DNA of 64,000 bases from assembly GCF_001570605.1 (NCBI RefSeq), contig NZ_BBXG01000004.1, positions 558,001 through 622,000 on the forward strand, read 5' to 3'. Under the pieces are notes generated by a model that was not told the DNA's origin, did not search any database, and saw only the letters and a program-made list of their open reading frames with translations. The translations under genes were made by a program, and so were the position numbers. Position 1 is the stretch's first letter. The number at the start of each line of letters is the position of its first letter. Source of the DNA: Herbidospora cretacea. GTDB lineage: Bacteria; Actinomycetota; Actinomycetes; Streptosporangiales; Streptosporangiaceae. Below, in pieces: positions 60,352 through 64,000 of this stretch.

Positions 60352-60685
60352 CCCGATCGGCCTCCTCGCTCGTTCCCCCGGCCGACGGGCAGCCGGGTTC
60401 CTGGGTGCGAACCCCGTTCCAGGTCTGGCGATCACGCCACGCGGGTCGTGTCGTGTCAGGGGGTGGGTGGCGTTCGATGAGAGCGCGGGGCCCGTCTGGC
60501 TGATCGCTCCATGGTTGAAAGAGTTCTTCCCCGTGAATGAGACAGCTTGGGGTAAATCGCATTTCGTGTCCTGTGGCGATTTATCGTTTTCCCGCCCGTC
60601 CGCGCATGTGGTCGGTAATCTGCTCTCGCCTTATTCCCAAAAGAGGCGCGATATGCGGTGATGGGTGTTGTTTGGGGGCTTTGCC
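60352..60685. other. Intergenic region, AT-richer near its end
   Basis: 334 bp with no convincing gene. From about 60500 the base composition falls well below the local GC level, probably the promoter region of the 60686 operon. No clear -35/-10 pair could be chosen. Confidence 0.4.
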
Positions 60686-61933
60686 GTGTGCAGCATGCTC
60701 CGTGGTGAGTCGCGGGCGGCGGAGTCCGCCGACCCGGGCGACGAACCCGAACTGACGGTCCCGCCGTCTCCGAAGCCCTACTACCTGCGGCGCGCGTTCC
60801 TGATGAGGGTCGCGGCGCTGGCCGCGCTCCCGTTGACCGGCGCGGCCGTGCTGGTGAACGAGGACAAGTGGGCGCTGCCGCTGAGCCGGGTCCAGGTGGT
60901 CAGGGGGAAATTGGCGTCCAAGAAGGAGTTTCTCGAAGATCCGAAGGTGCGGCGGATTCTGATGGGGCACGGTATCCGGCTGGAGCTGACGAGTGCCTCT
61001 TCCCGTGCGATCGCGGTGAATTCGCTCGACGGTTTCGACTTCGCTTTCCTCTCGGGCCAGCCTGCCGCGACGATGATCGTGGAGAGGCGTCAGAGGGAGC
61101 GGCTTCAGGCTGATCCGTACAGTCCGTTTCTGAGTCCGATCGTGCTGGCGACCTTCCGCGACTACGCGGAGACGTTGCGGGATCACGGGGTGGCCCGTCC
61201 GCTGGAGGGTGAGGGCTCGCTCTATTACGAGATCGATCTGAGCGCTTTCATCGGGCTGATGCGGGCCGGGCGGCGCTGGGACGATCTGGGGATCACCCGG
61301 TACGGTCCGGCGAACGGCAACAGGGTGCTGGCCAACACCCCTGAGGTGTGCGGGAGCAATTCGGCCGGCACCTATCTGGGCATGGTCGCGTATGCGGTGA
61401 ACGGCGATCGGGTGGTCCGGAGCTTCACCGAGGCGGATGTGGTGGCCGACAAGATCAAGCCGTTGCTGACCGAGCAGGGGCTGCCCTCGGAGGAGATCTT
61501 CGAGGTCTACATCGGACCAGACGGGCGGCAGCGGGGGCCGATCGTGGTGGTGTACGAGCACCAGTTCTTCACTTATCAGCTCGATCGGCGGGCGCGGTCG
61601 GTCGATGTGGATCGGGAGCGGGTGCTGATGTATCCCCGGAACGGTTATCTCGCGCTTCCGAGGCTGATCGCGTTGACGCCCGCGGGCAAGCGGCTCGGTG
61701 AGCTGATCACCGACGATCCCGAGCTGCGGGGGCGGGCCGCCGAGCTGGGGTTCCGTCTGTATCCCCGGCACGGTGTGGAGCCGGGGGCCGAGCTCGGGGA
61801 GCTGCTGGAGCGGCAGGGCATCCCGGTGCCGGTCATGGCGGGATCGGACGACAGCCAGACGCGGCTGCCCGCCCTGGCTCTGCTGGATCGCATGATCGTT
61901 AGGATCGGCTGCCCCGGGAGCGGCTCGTCGTGA
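60686..61933 (+). CDS. Membrane-anchored periplasmic-binding-like protein
   Basis: 415 aa from GTG 60686 (GGGGG, 7-nt spacing); ATG 60695 and GTG 60665 are alternatives. A ~45-residue cytoplasmic lead is followed by one membrane segment (MRVAALAALPLTGAAVLVNE), then a large exported domain. The pattern VVRGKLASKKEFLEDPKVRR, GFDFAFLSGQPAATMI and PFLSPIVLATFRDY recalls class II solute-binding folds that bind no transporter here. Its stop overlaps the GTG of the vWA lipoprotein gene, so they act together. Function unknown. Confidence 0.75.
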   Translation: MCSMLRGESRAAESADPGDEPELTVPPSPKPYYLRRAFLMRVAALAALPLTGAAVLVNEDKWALPLSRVQVVRGKLASKKEFLEDPKVRRILMGHGIRLELTSASSRAIAVNSLDGFDFAFLSGQPAATMIVERRQRERLQADPYSPFLSPIVLATFRDYAETLRDHGVARPLEGEGSLYYEIDLSAFIGLMRAGRRWDDLGITRYGPANGNRVLANTPEVCGSNSAGTYLGMVAYAVNGDRVVRSFTEADVVADKIKPLLTEQGLPSEEIFEVYIGPDGRQRGPIVVVYEHQFFTYQLDRRARSVDVDRERVLMYPRNGYLALPRLIALTPAGKRLGELITDDPELRGRAAELGFRLYPRHGVEPGAELGELLERQGIPVPVMAGSDDSQTRLPALALLDRMIVRIGCPGSGSS

Positions 61934-63453
61934 GGGCCCGGCTTCTGCTGTGCGGGGTGCTCCTCGGCGTGGCGGCCTGCTCGTGGGGCGCCGAGCCGCC
62001 GGTCCGGCTCACGGTCCTGGCCGCCGCTGAGCTCGCGGATCTGGAGCCGCTGCTGGACGAACTGGAGCGGGACACCGGGGTCGAGCTCGCGATGGATTAT
62101 CGGGCCCCCGGTGACCTGCTCGATCCTGGAGGGGCGGCGTACGATCTGGCCTGGCCGTCGTCCGATCGGTATCTCCGGATCCGGCTGAAGGACGCGGGTT
62201 TCCGTGGCGAGCCTCCGCTGAGCACGTCGGTCATGTTCTCGCCCGTCGTCGTGGGTCTGACCCCGTCGGCCGCCGCGGCGTTGCGTCCGCCGGGCGGGGG
62301 AGCTCCTACGTGGGCCGATCTCGCGGACGCCGCCGCGCGGGGCCGTTTCAGGTTCGCGATGGCCGATCCGCGGACGAGCGGCAGCGGGCTGGCCGCGCTG
62401 GTCGGGGTGGCGACCGCCGCCGCCGGGACAGGGGGAGTGCTGCGTCCCGAGGATGTCACCTGCGACCGGCTCCGGGGTTTCTTCACGGGTCACACCATCA
62501 GCGCGCCGACGTCCGGTGACGTGGTCGACCAGTTCGTCTCGCGGCAGGAGGAGACCGAGGGTGTGATCGCGCACGAGTCGACGCTGCTGTCGCTGAACGC
62601 CGCCGGGCGGCTCCGGCAGCCGCTCGAACTGGTGTATCCGCGCGACGGCACGGTGGTGTCGGACTATCCGGTGCTGCTGCTGAACCCTGCCCGGCGTGCC
62701 GCCTACGACGAGGTGGTGGGGTGGCTGAAGAGTGAGCGCGTCCAGCGGGAGATCATGAGTCGGACGCTGCGCCGGCCGCTGTCTCCCCGCGTCGAGCGGG
62801 ACCCCCGGCTGGCCGCCCCGCTCGGCAACGCGGTCTACTTCCCCGGCGAGGTGGAGGTCCTGGACTCCCTTCTGGCCGGTTATGCCGCCCCGGGGCGGCG
62901 CGGGGCCGAGCGGCTGGTGCTGCTGCTGGACTTCTCCGGGTCGATGGCGGGGGAGAGGATCAGGGCGCTGAGGTCGGCCGTGGCCGGGCTGGGCGGGGCG
63001 GACCGGTCGTCGAGCGGGCGTTTCGTCCGGTTCAGCCGGAGTGAGGACGTCACCGTCCTGCGTTTCGGCGGGCGGGTCCTCGACGAGCGGACCTTCGCCG
63101 TCGGGACGCCTCGCGGCATGGACGGGCTGCTGCGGCATCTGGCGTCCGGCGGCTTCGACAGCCGTACCGCGATCTGGTCGTCTCTCGACCGCGCCTACGC
63201 CCGCGCGGCCCGCCTGCTGAAAGGCGGCGGCCGGGTGTCGGTCGTCCTGATGACCGACGGCCGGAACAACGCCGGCATGTCGGCGGAGGCCTTCCTGAAC
63301 CGGAGCCGCCCGGGTGCGGTTCCCACGTTCGCCATCGCTTTCGGCGACGCCGACCGTTCGGATCTGCGCCGGGTGGCGGAGGCGACCGGGGGCCGGGCCC
63401 TGGACGGCGGCGAGTTGCCGGCCGCTCTCAAGGAGATCCGTGGGTGTCACTGA
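61930..63453 (+). CDS. Lipoprotein fusing a substrate-binding-like domain to a vWA domain
   Basis: 507 aa. Signal peptide with lipobox (GVAAC, Cys about residue 17). Residues ~25-310 resemble an extracellular solute-binding domain (LTVLAAAELADLEPLLDELE; YDLAWPSSDRYLRI; TSGSGLAALVGVAT). Residues ~325-500 are a von Willebrand A domain with an intact MIDAS: LLLDFSGSMAGERI (DxSxS), a Thr-containing middle loop SRTAIWSSL and LMTDGRNNAG. Such fusions occur in actinobacteria but have no assigned role. Overlaps both neighbours. Confidence 0.87.
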   Translation: MRARLLLCGVLLGVAACSWGAEPPVRLTVLAAAELADLEPLLDELERDTGVELAMDYRAPGDLLDPGGAAYDLAWPSSDRYLRIRLKDAGFRGEPPLSTSVMFSPVVVGLTPSAAAALRPPGGGAPTWADLADAAARGRFRFAMADPRTSGSGLAALVGVATAAAGTGGVLRPEDVTCDRLRGFFTGHTISAPTSGDVVDQFVSRQEETEGVIAHESTLLSLNAAGRLRQPLELVYPRDGTVVSDYPVLLLNPARRAAYDEVVGWLKSERVQREIMSRTLRRPLSPRVERDPRLAAPLGNAVYFPGEVEVLDSLLAGYAAPGRRGAERLVLLLDFSGSMAGERIRALRSAVAGLGGADRSSSGRFVRFSRSEDVTVLRFGGRVLDERTFAVGTPRGMDGLLRHLASGGFDSRTAIWSSLDRAYARAARLLKGGGRVSVVLMTDGRNNAGMSAEAFLNRSRPGAVPTFAIAFGDADRSDLRRVAEATGGRALDGGELPAALKEIRGCH

Positions 63454-64000
63454 CGAGCTGTGGCGGAGCGTCAATGCGGGCTGGATGCTGCTGTGGGCGG
63501 TGACGTTCGTCTGGCTGGCGGCGTTGGCGGTCCATCTGGCCGGTGTTCACCGGCGTGACCGGCGCGGGCGGTCCCTTCCCGACCTGGATCTGTTGCTCTG
63601 CGTCTACCTGGACGTGCCGCGGGTGCTGGCGGTCAGGCGGGGCAGGCGGCGAAGGGAGCCCCGGAACCGGACGTTCGCGGTGAACGTAGGGGTGGCCGGG
63701 CTGACGGCCGGGCTGTCGGCCGAGGAGACCGTCGCGCGGGAGAATGTCCAGGAGGAGGAGCCGCCCGCCCAGGAGGACGACGCGCCGTCGCGGGCGGAGG
63801 CCGTCGCCGCGCTGGGTGCGGTCATGGCGCGGCTGGAGAAGCGCCGCGTCCTGTTCCGGGTGGATCTGCGGGAGGGGACCGTCGCTCCGGGCGCGGCCGT
63901 CGCCGAGGCTTTCGGCCGGACGTCGCGGCTGAGCGGGCTGGGCGACCACTACGTCTGGGTCACCGGCGACTTCGCGTCCACCGGGGACGCCGGCCCGCGC
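63440..64000 (+). CDS. Membrane protein of the vWA cluster, N-terminal part (runs off window)
   Basis: 187 codons to the window end, open throughout. GTG 63440 has AAGGAG 4 nt upstream and overlaps the vWA gene by 14 bp. One membrane segment (MLLWAVTFVWLAALAVHLAG, ~15-34), then a basic patch (RRDRRGRSL; VRRGRRRREPRNR) and an acidic, Glu-rich stretch before LEKRRVLFRVDLREGTVAPG. Not recognised. Third gene of the cluster. Confidence 0.7.
   Translation, partial: MGVTDELWRSVNAGWMLLWAVTFVWLAALAVHLAGVHRRDRRGRSLPDLDLLLCVYLDVPRVLAVRRGRRRREPRNRTFAVNVGVAGLTAGLSAEETVARENVQEEEPPAQEDDAPSRAEAVAALGAVMARLEKRRVLFRVDLREGTVAPGAAVAEAFGRTSRLSGLGDHYVWVTGDFASTGDAGPR

Noticed and set aside
60467-60661. 64-codon plus-strand frame upstream of the vWA cluster
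   Set aside because: Lies in an AT-richer promoter-like region, without supporting ribosome-binding site or family resemblance.
1-64000. tRNA, rRNA or CRISPR arrays
   Set aside because: No cloverleaf, rRNA core sequence or regular repeat-spacer pattern was seen on either strand by eye; a covariance-model scan would be needed to exclude small RNAs.

Overview
High-GC, codon-biased actinobacterial chromosome segment, about 70 genes. Three features point to a filamentous soil actinomycete, plausibly Streptosporangiales-like: two F420-type LLM flavoproteins, a secreted GH6 cellulase with a CBM2 module and Ser-Pro linker, and many GntR, DeoR, XRE, AraC and Lrp regulators beside importers. This is inference from gene content; no rRNA or tRNA gene was seen. 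Most genes sit in tight operons with 1-8 base overlaps, so translational coupling is widespread.

Layout. (1) 1-2006, minus: IlvD/Edd-type dehydratase (cut by the window edge), amidohydrolase-2 and FAH-family hydrolase, a sugar-acid type operon behind an 18-bp perfect palindrome. (2) 2272-15238: a sugar-catabolic locus. The minus strand carries a GH4 glycosidase, DeoR repressor, 2-hydroxyacid dehydrogenase, two MalFG-type permeases and a lipoprotein binding protein; an IS200/IS605-type tnpB element is inserted between binding protein and permease. The plus strand carries a PfkB kinase, SIS isomerase, small unknown protein, tagatose-6-P/1-PFK-type kinase, class II aldolase, small unknown protein and a divergent CE4 deacetylase. 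Together they look like an ABC-fed (PTS-independent) route from a glycoside through a phosphorylated (amino)sugar to triose phosphates. (3) 15298-18923: CBS protein, STAS anti-sigma antagonist, winged HTH, AraC regulator, small secreted protein, HAD phosphatase. (4) 19005-21451: secreted subtilase with two C-terminal discoidin-like domains, a strong terminator, and a broken hydrolase tail. (5) 21648-28248: L-fuconate-dehydratase-like enolase, two FadR-type GntR regulators and an Rbs-type ABC importer; two identical GACAT-N3-ATGTC sites lie in the divergent promoter region. (6) 28271-29613: PadR regulator and SGNH hydrolase.

(7) 29597-40977, minus: a 12-gene operon that by content encodes the whole kynurenine/2-aminomuconate route from L-tryptophan to pyruvate and acetyl-CoA. 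The order of reactions is TDO, formamidase, KMO, kynureninase, 3-hydroxyanthranilate dioxygenase, ACMS decarboxylase, aminomuconate-semialdehyde dehydrogenase, RidA-type deaminase, 4-oxalocrotonate decarboxylase, oxopentenoate hydratase, hydroxyoxovalerate aldolase and acylating acetaldehyde dehydrogenase. A divergent Lrp/AsnC gene is the likely regulator.

(8) 41491-54043: the most novel-looking region. An XRE-cupin regulator, a TIGR04076 protein and an LLM flavoprotein are divergent from an Opp/Dpp-type importer followed by a DUF885-NTF2-RidA triple fusion, a second LLM flavoprotein, an amidohydrolase and a second NTF2-like protein. Two matching 21-bp inverted repeats in the shared intergenic region tie the two transcripts together. 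This is a candidate undescribed uptake-and-degradation system for a peptide-like or N-containing compound. (9) 54040-57836: orphan histidine kinase, GH6 cellulase, small anchored protein. (10) 57837-58527: no convincing gene. (11) 58528-60351: MmyB-like XRE regulator divergent from an SDR. (12) 60686-64000: membrane-anchored binding-protein-like protein, a lipoprotein fusing a binding-protein domain to a vWA domain, and a membrane protein cut by the window end.
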